Shown piece after piece: positions 54,588 to 64,000 of a DNA stretch of 64,000 nt; the first letter of the stretch is position 1; every line of letters starts with the position of its first letter. This stretch comes from Dendrophyllia cribrosa. Its lineage: Eukaryota; Cnidaria; Anthozoa; Scleractinia; Dendrophylliidae. Below the pieces are notes generated by a model. The model saw only the letters and a program-made list of their open reading frames with translations, did no database searches and had not been told where the DNA came from. The stretch is taken from contig JAJLRJ010000014.1 in the NCBI GenBank assembly GCA_024195265.1, positions 25,585,181-25,649,180 on the forward strand, in the 5' to 3' direction. The position numbers and the translations under genes are program-made.

Positions 54588-55455
54588 CAAGAGAATTTAA
54601 CAATTTGTAATATTTACTATGTCGAATTGTTTCATAGGAATTGCCTTTCAGGAAAAGGCTCTTTTGCTCAACAATTTATTTTAGACTTTCAATTTTTAAG
54701 AGTTTGCTAAATTTCCCAATCCCATGGGACAAAAATGCTGTTTAAATTTCCCATGCAATTATCCTATTTAATAGGAAGTGAAAAAGAAACACCTCCGAAC
54801 CATAATATTGTAGAATACGTTGTGATATCGATTGTCTTTAGGAATGGTTACCGATTCAATAGTCTCCCTCTTGAAACTTAGCTGTTGCAAGTGTGTTTCC
54901 ATACCGGTATGAGTAACTTCGGTCCAAGATAGCAACAATTGCACAACCTGTTTTTGTTAAACGATTTCTTGATGTGGTACAACCTGCACAGTTACTGTTA
55001 TTACTGGTATTACTGGTATAGTGTGAAATTATGTATCTATACAGCATTGTCATGCGATCAACAGTATTTTACAATTACGTTATTTGAAATTCATTTTAAT
55101 GAGGTCAACCATTCAAAGCCGTAGTTTGTATTTCTAGTTTACGAATTTTGTCGTGCGTCAGAAACAGCCTAAGCGCTGGTCGCTTCTCTTGGCTTGCCGT
55201 CCCTAGCGGCTGGGGGAGATGAGGGGCGGCTGGGAGGGATAGGGAGGGGGGCAATGAGGGGTCGTTGTATTCGCTAAGAAAAGAAGGAATGCATGCTCGC
55301 ATTGTTATGCCACCGTTGAGAAATTTCTTTGCTGCAACTTTGAAGGGATCTCTCCCGGAAAGTCGACACGGCGAATACCTCTTCATAAATTTATTTATCC
55401 AAAATGCCGCCACCTTGTACAGTCATATACTTTATCATCTTCAGTTTTAAATAAA
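54588..55455 (+). other. Probable 3' UTR of the ABCA gene
   Basis: No further coding sequence. The first AATAAA hexamer after the stop that I see is at 55450-55455, so a 3' UTR of about 0.9 kb is possible but unproven. Confidence 0.4.
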
Positions 55456-55691
55456 AAATACAAGTGTAAGTTAAATTAACTTTAAACATACTGAGTGTGC
55501 ATTAAAGTACAGCAAAAAGCTAAACATTAACTTGTCCTCATGATTAACGTATAAAATGGGTGTAAAATGTTATCAGGTAACAACTTGGGCACTCGGCATT
55601 ATGAGGTGTATTGCAGCCTGATATTCGATCTGCACATCTGCACGAAGATATGCTTATCTTTGAAAACTAAATAACTTCCTACCTATAGCCT

Positions 55692-55965
55692 GGTTTTTAT
55701 ATGTCGGGAAATCCCAGACAATCGGGGATTTCGTTCTTTCCCGACCGTCCCAGATTTTGCCGACTTATGAAAACACTCAATCGTAGACATCCCCGATCAT
55801 CTGGGATGGTCGGGGACAAATCGGGAAAATCGGGAGCGTATCTATTTTTCTGACGCGTCCCAGATTTCTGCGATGATCGGCGATTTTCCGACATCGGCAA
55901 AATCTGGGACGATCGGAAACGGAAAAATCCCCGATCGTCTGGGATTTTCCCGACATATAAAAACC
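55692..55965. mobile_element. 274-bp TIR element with GGTTTTTATATGTCGGGAAA ends
   Basis: Terminal inverted repeats of about 35 bp. Interior rich in CCCAGA and GATCGGGGAT words. Confidence 0.8.
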
Positions 55966-56326
55966 AACCGTGACCACCAAACAAACTTTTTTACAAGTTT
56001 CCACGACATCGCCAGCTGGCCCTAAGTTTACACTTCTGTGATAAAGAGTACATTCCATCGTGCTAAACTTCGCGAGGAGGCGTATCCATCAATTGAATTC
56101 GATTGGCTAACTGTTGGGTGCTCACGGTAAGGCGCGTCGCACGGTCGTAGTGCAACGAAGATACCAAAACTGTAATTAAGATCATTTCCGAGCTCGTCCG
56201 AGGAGCCTTGGCCGGTCGGTCAGTCTTCGGCGACTTCTCACGAAAGCGTGCCGCGAGAAAACGTCTGGTTCCCAGGTTAAGAATGGCTCTGTATACAGAG
56301 ACGAAATTTCACAATTAATGAACGGC

Positions 56327-56484
56327 CAAAGTTTGGGTTTACCTCGGTGTAAAAACCTGTGACTTTTTTCCTTGTTTTCTACCTTTGTTGTCTTGCACTC
56401 TATTGTTTCAGTACCTTTTGTTTTCCTTGTTTTACATGACTCGTGAGTTGGCAGGTTTTTACACCGAGGATGAGCCCAAAGTTT
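56327..56484. mobile_element. Foldback with ACCTCGGTGTAAAAACCTG arms
   Basis: AAAGTTTGGG...CCTCGGTGTAAAAACCTG at the left opposes CAGGTTTTTACACCGAGG...CCCAAAGTTT at the right. Confidence 0.72.
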
Positions 56485-57151
56485 TGAGCCATATTAATGC
56501 AGAAAAAATATTTCACAGTTAAGTAACGGCGATGTTTCCCAGGCCCCAGCGGCCAAAAGGGCCGGGCAGCTCTGGGGACGAGTACGTAAAAAATACAGTG
56601 ATTTTCTCGCGAATTTTCATTTTTCGCTGTAGAGTGACATAAATATAAAATTTGTTTTAGAGCTACAATTTATGTTAAACCGAACTTGACCGTGCACATC
56701 TTTTGTTTTTTGATCACACGCTATGACTGAATAACTTAATGGCACCATTTCTATTGGTCAGTTGCTCGAACAAAACTTCAACATCTATTGTGTTGTGCAC
56801 GGTCAAGGCCGAAAAACGATAACAAAAACATCGAACAAAGACATTTATCAGGTTTCATAACCATTGCACTCTATGAACGAAAAGGTTGTATTTTGAATTT
56901 CTTGGATTATGTGAGTGAACACTGGATGTAGCTTTAAAAATACTGTTTAAACGAAGTAATAAACAAAATAAGAAAGGCTGACTGTACAGTTGGGAAAAAA
57001 TTGTATATTTCCAATATTTCGAAATGTTTAGACGAGTCGGAGAAAGATTATTGAGAGTCTTAAACAGAATAACTGCTAGTTGCTTTGAACGACTTCGCTC
57101 CAGAGAATCCCAACCAAGTTCACCGAGTAAAGTGGAAGATCTAACATTTAA

Positions 57152-57907
57152 GGTGGCTCCATATTAGACTACGAGTAGTCCCTCCTTTTTCCTCAGGGAT
57201 AGTAGAGCGAGCGAAACGCGAGCGCGCGTGAAAATCACCCCACGCGAGAAAGGCGAGACGCGTGGGGTGATTTTCACGCGCGCTCGCGTTTCGCTCGCTC
57301 TACTCTCCCTGAGGAAAAAGAAGGGACTACTCGTAGTCTAGCTCCATATAGTTATTGGCCAGTCTTCTAAATAAAATATACACCATCTTATTGCTGTCTT
57401 TCGAGAGGTTTGTTTCGCGATACTAGGCATATATAATATAAACATACACGTAGCTTAGGCTTTCTCGTTTACGGAGAAGTCTAATTTGGCAGTCTTGTCT
57501 CGTTGCCATGGCAGCCAATGACTGAGTTGTTCGGCTTGTTGTTCAAGGCTAGCAATAAAACCTAGTAAATATTCACGATTTTTGGTGAAACAGAAGAAAC
57601 ATTCAGTAAGTCTTATCTAACAAAGCCTTAAAAAAGTCGGTACATAATTTTCGTCAATTTACTCACTTTTTGTTTTTTACGTTTATTGGGTTTGCGTTTG
57701 TACAAAAATTGTTGTCTGATCGAGAACCAAGAAAATCCTACCAATTTGTCAATTTTTATAAAAATTAACCGTGTGGAATGCGCGCAATAAACGTTTTAGT
57801 TACCGTAAAAACCTCATTATTTTCGTGAAGTCAAAAAATTAACAAATGCGCGCTCGCTCCACTTTCGTACCCATGCCTCACACGCCAAAAAACTATATGG
57901 AGCCACC
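57152..57907. mobile_element. TTAA element inserted into the LINE relic
   Basis: TTAA at 57148-57151 and 57908-57911. The right end is AACTATATGGAGCCACC. The left end GGTGGCTCCATAT is interrupted by the foldback and resumes ATAGTT after it. Without the foldback the ends are perfect 17-bp inverted repeats. Confidence 0.9.
57165..57340. mobile_element. 176-bp foldback with 9-bp target duplication
   Basis: GCTCCATAT at 57156-57164 and 57341-57349 is the target duplication. Ends TAGACTACGAGTAG and CTACTCGTAGTCTA; arms of about 80 bp, GC-rich (GCGAAACGCGAGCGCGCG), loop about 12 bp. The 9-bp duplication resembles Mutator-type elements. Confidence 0.9.
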
Positions 57908-59025
57908 TTAACTCAGAGAAAGTGATTAAACGTGCAGCCCTATTTTGGAGTTTTGGAGTCTCTCAGACTGACGCACACCTATACTGCCCCACGCGGAGCT
58001 ACAATAATCAAAGTATCATTGGCGGATGAGAGCTTTATAGATCATAATTAGAATCTCACGGGGAACCAAGTTCCTGACACGTTTCACGGATAGCTGCGAG
58101 GCCTACGGATGCTTTTTTGACAATATTGTCAATATGGGAGTCCCACGATAAGCTCTCATCCAAATCTATGCCAAGATACTTGTAAGTTTTAGCTCTTTCT
58201 AGGGAATGTTCATCAATCTTTACATCAAACTGGTGGTTTAAATCATTGAGTATATGTACATATTCACTTTAATAACACAAAAAACGCGACTAAGTAACAG
58301 TCTATGTGGCATACTACTGGTACTCGACACTGACTTACAAATTCGGAAAACCACTTGGTTCTTTAAATGATTTGCATCTAAGCGCAAATTATACGGACGC
58401 CTAAACATGCAAGCACGTCCCAGCTTGAAATAGTAAGCAAAGTTCTCTGACATAGAAAAGTTTTTTAATGGTGTAATGTGTCGGCAGAAGGTCTCGTATC
58501 GTCTGTTTCGAATGAAGTAGTTTTAGCGCAAAAGGTGCCACAGGGAGCCGACACAAACTAGTGACCGGGACCGAAGGGTTTTGCGTGGATAATATGAACA
58601 TTGAACAACATTACGCCCGCCTTTATTAAGCTGCAAATGTAAGTTAATAGTAAGCGACCGGTGTACTTTGAACAATTTCGCATGCCAAAACATCTATTGT
58701 AAATTTATTTCGTCGAGATCGACGCTTGAAAGTCACGCGTGGCTTTCTTAAAACTGTGGAGAATAAAAAACGCTATCTTCACAAACGTACGTCGCGCCGA
58801 TTTTCCCGGCTTTTTCCTTCGTCCCTCCCCGTCTAACCGCCGCTGGGTCTCCGATGATGCACTTTCACCCACCCCCTGAGTAGTCGTGTACTCTCCCCAG
58901 TTTTTAGCGCACCGTGACATATCGAGATCAGTATCGAGATGGTAGCTGATCGAATTGGACAAAGACGACAAACACGCGGGGAAATAGGGCACTGTGAACC
59001 GTCTATCCACAAACTGGTATACTAA

Positions 59026-59188
59026 TAGCCCAATTTCGATGTATTAAAATTCAACTTGAAACAAAATACATCACTACGAGGTTTAAGGGAATGATAGTAG
59101 GCATTTGTATGGTTTATTTCCTTAAGCCTCGTAGTAATGTCTTTTGTTTGAAGTTGAATTTTAATGTATCGAAATTGGGCTATTAACG
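59026..59188. mobile_element. Foldback with AATAGCCCAATTTCGATGTA ends
   Basis: Arms of about 70 bp with few mismatches around a short centre. It lies about 95 bp upstream of the start codon of the second gene, so it may sit in its promoter or 5' UTR. Confidence 0.78.
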
Positions 59189-59281
59189 TGAAGTTACACG
59201 TGAGGGTGACAAAGTGAAAGTTGTTTAACATAATCAATTTTTCTGTTTGTTGGGTTGGATCGTTTGTGATGTGATGTCCTG

Positions 59282-59345
59282 ATGGAAACGACTAAAGCGA
59301 TTCATATTCTTGCTATATTCTGTGTTTTAAACGCGCCTTGTTGCG
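59282..59345 (+). CDS. Frizzled-domain gene exon 1 (signal peptide)
   Basis: METTKAIHILAIFCVLNAPC then C and G|GTAAGA. Short hydrophobic core and small residues before the junction. Phase 1, which fits exon 61448 directly (Ala codon across the join). Confidence 0.7.
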
Positions 59346-62300
59346 GTAAGAATGGTTTTGCCTTGGAATATATTGAATGAGCAGTAAAGGCATTTATATG
59401 TTATTTTAAAATAGCAAAGGTTAACTAACTGTCGAGCCGTATTAATAATTCCAAATCATGAAACACAACAACTAATATCGCAGTCCGTCTATAATTTCTA
59501 TTTTAGCAGTCGCTCTGTAGAGGACGTATCGTATTGTAATCGCCCTGACCTGTCGGGATCAAAATAACAGTCACGCAAAACATAACATTTCTTATGGCAA
59601 TAATATGCAGAATATGCATCGTTTTGATAATTTCACGTCCGATATGAGGAAGTGATTTCCTTGTGTGACTGCTGAAAGGGAAGGGATGGGACGGAATAGA
59701 TGAAATGAAATAGTGAACTTCGACTATCGGCTTTAAAAAAACGAATGAAAGAGTTGACATCTGAAGCGGAATAATAGTTATAGAAAAGAATGAGAGAGAA
59801 AGCGGGATGATAATATTGAATCCTTGACATTATTCACTAGCCATATAAGAATAAGGATGAACATAAGCGGAAGCATAAGGAACAAATTTTTTCCTTTTTC
59901 TTAGGCTTCCGTTTATGCTTATGTTCGCTTTTTGTAATTGAAAATGAAACATCATAATAAGCATAAGGAACTACAATGCTGGCGTTTTCAGTTTTATGTC
60001 CACTCTGGAGAGCGTTTTCGAAAAGATCGAAAACATCGTATTAGTGTGAAGATAGTGGAAAAGGCATAAAAAGTAATGCATCTTGTTAATTCAAACGGAA
60101 ACAGGATTTTGCGAGGTTTGCGAAAAGATTCGTTACTCCATTCATATGGAAACGTACAGCCAGCCAAGGGCGAAACCAGCCTTTCTGCAAGGGGGTGGGG
60201 AGTGCATCGTTCAGGAAAGTTAACTTTTAAGTGTCAACTTCATAAAATAGCACACACTTTTTTTTTATCGTTTTCTCGTTTCCCTGGCTGGCGTTTTCAA
60301 ATTTATCCACTGTGGAGAGCGAGAACGTATAAAAATGTATTCGTCGTTAAGCGAAAATGTATCAGTGTGGACTGTCTCGTTTTAAACACTTTGCCTACGT
60401 AGCTAACCGATCTGTTTTAATCTCTGTTTTAGCATCACAAAATGTATCTTCCCAAGGGACAAATTCAAGGTGAGTGATGGAAATGGAAAGTAAATTTTAA
60501 TTCTACGTACCGTGCGGCATGAAATTTTTGCGGGAGTTAAATTTCGCGGATTGCCAATTTTTTTTTTTTTGCGTTTCGCGGGAACAAATGTTCGCGAATT
60601 AGGATTTCGGTCTTTACCGCTGGGAACAAATTTTCGCGCATCTCGGGCAAGTTCCTGTCCGGTATTTCGCATATCCGTACCTCCAGATGGCTGCTCGATT
60701 TCTACAACTACATGAATAGCAACCCCTCTATTTCCCTTGAGAATGGTGTCCATTCGGACGACCTATTTTTAGAAACCTAACAGTTGCCATGTGCCGGAGG
60801 CATCCATTGTTTGTTTTTAAGCAGGAGATGGTCTCCTTGTCTAGAGTCATCTGGGAGAGGTATCAAGTTTATCCAGAGAAGGCACAGCCTCTTCGTTATC
60901 AGTTGTAGTTGTAAAGAATAGAGTTTCGTTGGAAAACCCGCGAAATTCGCGCAAATTAGATCCTGCGAAAATTCCATTGCACACGGTAAGGCCAAACTTT
61001 TGGAACCACAAAGTAAAACGCTCATAAATCAACTTACGCCACAAGGCCAACGGATTTGTGAGTGAATAATAGGTGACCAACTTATGACTAATAGTTAAAT
61101 ACAGTAAAATCCCGGTTAAAAGCCCCCCCCCCCTCAGTTTGGTAACAAAACATTATTCCGTTTGTACCACTTCCTATATATAAGCATACCACAGTTCCTT
61201 ATCAGCAATTCTTTACAACAATTTGCACTAAATTAATTAACTAAAGCAACGCTTATTTATCGCAATATTTTTTTTTCTTGCCAGCCAAAAAACCCTTTCG
61301 AAGTTATATAAGCTCATGGCTTATAACCGGCATTTTACGGCACTACGCCAGGATTGTGAGTAGCGAAGTGATTGCAACTGATAATACGCAGCACTAAGCT
61401 ATTGTTTATAGCTTTTAACCTTTTTCCTTCCTTTCATGTCTTTTTAGCTGCGTTCCGGCAGAGCCCTCAGTTAGCCTTGTCACAAAGAACGCCTCCTGTA
61501 TCTTTTACAAGAAAAAAAATCGAAATTTGCGGAGACATCGTCAGCAATCGATATATATTTGCAGATTCTGTTACTTTGGCGAGAAATGAACGTTTAATTA
61601 CAAAGTTTGAAGGTTACTTATCTTTATTATTTTTCACATGGCTCGGTTTTCTTTGTTTTATTCAGGTGAATAAATTTAATATCCCCTAACAATTATCAAC
61701 TGTCTGAAAAGCAGGTGGCGGCTTTGATTGTAACAGGGGAGTGCGGGGCTGAGTTATTCCCCTGTAGTTATTCCCCTGCAGTTATTCCCCTGTAGTTATT
61801 CCCCTCCAGTTATTCCCCTCCAGTTATTCCCCTCGAAACATCAAATACACTACAATATTATTGCACCAAATAACACTAACATTTTATTGAATTCCTTTCC
61901 TCAACCTCTCCCTGTGTCACTATTTCAATACCACGTCGCGATAGTTCAACCTTCTTGCTAGTCTCACCCACTTCATTAGTGTACTCACTCCGCTTTAGTT
62001 CTTCGAATAATTCTGTCACTGTTTCCTCGACATCTAAACCATCCAAATTATCCGCTGGCAAATCCAACAAACTTTCATCTTTGCAAGACGACTGAATAGA
62101 ACCAGAAAAACTGCTTTGGGTGATGAAAATATCATCATCGGAGTCCGATTCGCTCATACTTCGACATCAGCTCAACTAGATCAAGCGTAATCCACAATGC
62201 AAATTACAACACGAGGCAAACTACTTACATATTGAACTCAGACCTGACAATGTTGTTTTCGCAATTTTTCACGCACATGTATGTAATGTAAGACCCTAGA

Positions 62301-64000
62301 GACTACATATATTTGTTTCTTTACAAAACTCCATCAAGCTGTTTTGCCGACATCTTAAACAAAAGTGCATTATCTACAAAAACCTCACCAATGTGAAAAA
62401 TAATGCAAATTACAACACGAGGCAAACTACACTTTAAATACCTATTCAACTCATACCATGACAATGTTGTTTTCGCAATTTTTTACGCACATGTATGCAA
62501 GTCCCTAGAGACTACCATGATATCTTTGTTTCTTTACAAAACTTCATCAAGCTCTTTTGCCGACATCTTAAACAAAAGTGCGTTTTTTAGAAAACCTCAC
62601 CAGTGTGAAAAATAAGCATTTTATCGGCCTTTCACTCGGGGATATCAGATTTATTCACCTCTGGTTCCGCCCTCGGGCTACGCCCTCGGGCGGAACCAGA
62701 GGTGAATAAATCTGATATCCCCTCGTTTCAGGCCGATAACCCTTACGTATCTGAAGAATGCAAATCAGTTAGCAAAGATATGTATTGCCATTTTCTCTTT
62801 CCACTGTGTGATACGTCTTTAAGCAAACCACGTGCTCGAGGGGTTTGTCGCCAGACCTGCGAATTTGTGCTCGAAGTAAAGTGCATAAAAGAATTAGAAG
62901 CCCTGAGAAAAGTGGCGGAAAAAGATCCCAATTTCGACGAAAAGTTGATAAACTGCTCGATATTTCCCGCTGCTGATGGAGGAGAAGCGCCGGAATGTTA
63001 CCAGTTCCATACATTACCAGGTGAGCCATGACTTGTCCGGGGGTACATTACCAGGTGAACCAAGACTAGTCCGGGGGATACTTTCATATAAGCTATAATA
63101 TATGCAGTGGCACATCTAGGGGAGGGTTCTAGCGGGCTCGCCCCCTCCCTCAAACCCCCCCCCCCCCCCCCCCCACCCAACCTATCTAGCAAAAAAAATA
63201 AGGTCCAAACGAAAAATGAAGCCTACCAAAAAAGAAGGCCCGAATGCTCGAAAAAACTTTCCAGTCTCCAAAATGTTCAAACCGCCCCTCTCTTGCCCCC
63301 TTGTGCATCCCCACTAACAACCCTTACAATGATCCGCCAATGATATGGGTTTGTGCCGCTGTGAAGGATAGGGTATAGAAATCAGAGAGTTTCAGTCTAG
63401 AATAGGGTATCATTAACCGGGAAACTGATAAGTGATACGAAGATAGAGTTCCAGGAAAACAGCGGGTCTGGGATAGGGTAAGGAGTTTTTGGTTTCTAGT
63501 CTAGAATATGGTTGCAAAATACAGCTGAACATGGTCTGGCCAATCACAGACGCAGACAATCCAATAAACCAATCCGAACGCGGAGCAAATACATGTCGCC
63601 GGAACCAAGCGCGGGAAAATACGGGCAGGGAAGTCATGATTGCTTTTCGTTTTACTTCTATGATTGGTTGATAACGTGGCGCGAGATTTTTGAGCCAATC
63701 ACAAGGCGCGGCAAAAGCTAAGACCTCTGCTTCTACAGCTAGCTTCTGCTTCTAGTATACTACGAGGGATGACGAGGATACCACACAGCACGCTTAAAAT
63801 TAATGATAACGGTGATCCAAATAACAAATGGCATTTTACTTGTAGCTAAATATGCATTAAAAAAGATAATGACTAAAAGAAATATTCTTTCTTCTCTAGG
63901 TGACGAAACTAGAAGCACAGGTGGGTCATTCTAATCCTTAGCATCTGTCCAAAGCGTTTCTTTCTTTCACTACTAGTTGTCAAGATAGTTTCGCTTTCTT
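59282..64000 (+). CDS. Secreted or membrane protein with Ror/MuSK-type Frizzled domain, 5' part, runs off window
   Basis: Exons seen: 59282-59345, 61448-61613 (or to 61665), 62732-63020 and 63900-63920. The N-terminus is a signal peptide (AIHILAIFCVLN...CCA). The split Frizzled cysteine-rich domain has CGDIVSNRYIF in one exon and EECKSVSKDMYCHFLFPLCD plus CRQTCEFVLEVKC in the next. The pattern YCHFLFPLCD...PRARGVCRQTCE matches Ror (LCHYAFPYCD...PRDLCRDECE) and MuSK, where the domain binds Wnt. A kringle and kinase would be expected downstream but are outside the window. Joins inside the domain are uncertain. Confidence 0.65.
60509..60988. mobile_element. 480-bp TIR element with TACCGTG ends
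   Basis: Left TACCGTGCGGCATGAAATTT and right TTCCATTGCACACGGTA are imperfect inverted repeats. Interior has AATTTCGCG / CGCGAAATT words near both ends. Confidence 0.72.
61101..61342. mobile_element. TIR element with ACAGTAAAAT / ATTTTACGG ends
   Basis: CCCGGTTAAAAGCC at the left opposes GGCTTATAACCGG at the right. A single-ended relative is at 32722. Confidence 0.65.
61448..61613 (+). CDS. Frizzled-domain gene, exon with first CRD cysteine
   Basis: Frame AAFRQSPQLALSQRTPPVSF then CGDIVSNRYIFADSVTLARN and ERLITKFE. The CxxxxxNRxxF pattern matches the Ror Frizzled start (CARFIGNRTVYMES). Donor options: GTTACT at 61614 (phase 1) or GTGAAT at 61666 (phase 0, adding a hydrophobic stretch). Confidence 0.6.
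61752..61838 (+). repeat. AGTTATTCCCCTGT 14-bp repeat
   Basis: Six units at a 14-bp period. Confidence 0.9.
61876..62157 (-). other. Unrecognised 93-codon minus-strand frame
   Basis: Begins MSESDSDDDIFITQSSFSG, very acidic and Ser-rich, and continues with KKVELSRRGIEIVTQG. The duplicated block upstream (on the minus strand) contains in each copy ATGTCGGCAAAAGAGCTTGA followed by a GTAAAG donor-like site, so this could be the 5' end of a mobile-element or host gene. Not identified. Confidence 0.4.
62194..62612. repeat. 207-bp tandem duplication
   Basis: ATGCAAATTACAACACGAGG occurs at 62197 and 62404, with ACAATGTTGTTTTCGCAATT and GCCGACATCTTAAACAAAAG following in both copies. The copies differ by small indels. 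Confidence 0.88.
62621..62739. mobile_element. Foldback element overlapping an exon start
   Basis: TTATCGGCC and GGCCGATAA are the ends. AGATTTATTCACCTCTGGTT and its complement are the arms; the centre is CGCCCTCGGGCTACGCCCTC. The CAG acceptor used by the next exon and its first eight bases lie inside the right arm. Confidence 0.82.
62732..63020 (+). CDS. Frizzled-domain gene, exon with most of the CRD
   Basis: Frame ADNPYVSEECKSVSKDMYCH then FLFPLCD, CRQTCE, KCIKEL, INCSIFP and ECYQFHTLPG. Cysteine spacing and PRARGVCR fit Ror-type Frizzled domains. Start chosen at the TTTCAG acceptor. The alternative CTGAAG at 62756 would fit phase 1. Donor GTGAGC at 63021. Confidence 0.7.
63021..63899. 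other. Intron after the Frizzled exon
   Basis: Starts with a duplicated donor (63021-63085), then a poly(C) run (63157-63173), an inverted TAGAATAGGGTATC-type repeat (63360-63520) and a partial CCAAT-rich element (63530-63722). Confidence 0.65.
63530..63722 (+). mobile_element. CCAAT-rich miniature element, partial
   Basis: Shares GCCAATCACAGACGCAGACA, AACCAAGCGCGGGAAAA and GGCGCGAGATTTTTGAGCCA with the other copies. Confidence 0.75.
63900..63920 (+). CDS. Frizzled-domain gene, 21-nt microexon
   Basis: GDETRST across the join, phase 1 on both sides. Acceptor CTTCTCTAG and donor GTGGGT are both good. The previous exon ends in the matching phase. Confidence 0.65.

Larger units (their letters stand above)
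57030..58240 (-). pseudogene. LINE reverse-transcriptase C-terminal relic, split
   Basis: On the minus strand 58235-57912 reads AKTYKYLGIDLDESLSWDSH and KKASVGLAAIRETC, then after a frameshift PREILIMIYKALI and YCSSAWG, the thumb-side end of non-LTR reverse transcriptases. Beyond the inserted element the frame resumes at 57147-57030 with SLERSRSKQLAVILFKTLNN. Stops and a frameshift show it is dead. Confidence 0.82.
55456..59281. other. Intergenic region
   Basis: Contains TIR/foldback elements (55692-55965, 56327-56484, 59026-59188) and the nested LINE relic (57030-58240). 58250-59020 shows only unsupported minus-strand frames. Confidence 0.65.
59346..61447. other. Intron 1 of the Frizzled-domain gene
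   Basis: Contains a foldback (59845-59940; GAACATAAGCGGAAGCATAA with inverse), a TACCGTG element (60509-60988) and an ACAGTAAAAT...ATTTTACGG element (61101-61342). A 37-nt stretch at 60433-60469 has perfect splice signals but breaks phase. Confidence 0.6.
61614..62731. other. Region between Frizzled-domain exons
   Basis: Holds an AGTTATTCCCCTG 14-bp repeat (61752-61838), a minus-strand open frame (61876-62157), a 207-bp tandem duplication (62194-62612) and a foldback (62621-62739). Confidence 0.65.

Noticed and set aside
58705..59010. 101-codon minus-strand frame
   Set aside because: No recognisable motif, no splice or promoter support, and it overlaps only the presumed upstream region of the next gene.
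60433..60469. 37-nt candidate exon (TTTTAG before, GTGAGT after) in the Frizzled-domain gene
   Set aside because: Its inclusion shifts the following exon at 61448 into a frame that stops before the Frizzled cysteines. The join 59345 to 61448 fits without it. It could still be an alternative exon using an acceptor at 61463.

Overview
The window is animal nuclear DNA: AT-rich, intron-dense, GT-AG spliced and packed with short transposons, foldbacks and minisatellites. The two genes, the intron density and the repeat types (CCAAT-rich miniature elements, TTAA-flanked miniature elements, LINE 3' fragments) suit an anthozoan cnidarian, most likely a stony coral. That assignment is an inference from style and remembered repeat types, not from a search.

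Bases 1452-54587 (+) hold one complete full-size ABC transporter gene of the ABCA family, closest in motif order to ABCA3. I resolved 45 coding exons; every splice phase agrees, and the exons sum to 5730 nt, i.e. 1909 residues plus stop. The protein has the layout TM1 - extracellular domain 1 - TM2-6 - NBD1 - linker - TM7 - extracellular domain 2 - TM8-12 - NBD2 - C-terminal domain. Both NBDs keep complete Walker A, Q-loop, signature, Walker B and H-loop motifs, so a working lipid transporter is expected. Unusual points are a proline-rich insertion of about 85 residues after NBD2, a cysteine-rich C-terminus, a 30-nt exon carrying the NBD2 Q-loop, one GC-AG intron, and a duplicated decoy copy of the start of exon 22.

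Bases 54588-59281 are intergenic: probable 3' UTR, several foldbacks, and a minus-strand LINE reverse-transcriptase relic split by a TTAA-flanked element that is itself split by a foldback with a 9-bp target duplication.

Bases 59282-64000 (+) hold the 5' part of a second gene: a signal-peptide exon, a split Frizzled-type cysteine-rich domain most like that of Ror/MuSK receptor kinases, and a 21-nt exon. It runs off the window. The exon joins around the Frizzled domain are uncertain because a foldback element supplies the likely splice acceptor.

The introns are where the novelty lies. At least a dozen elements carry TTAA target duplications and related CCC...GGG ends (piggyBac-type). One family carries an 88-bp tandem core in variable copy number. 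There are hAT-type elements, one nested in a TTAA element whose empty-site relatives are also in this window. A 64-bp satellite with a five-unit higher-order period was built from the terminal repeat of another miniature element. A TIR-bounded array of about 30 GATC words lies in intron 5, and a near-perfect 0.5-kb hairpin follows it.
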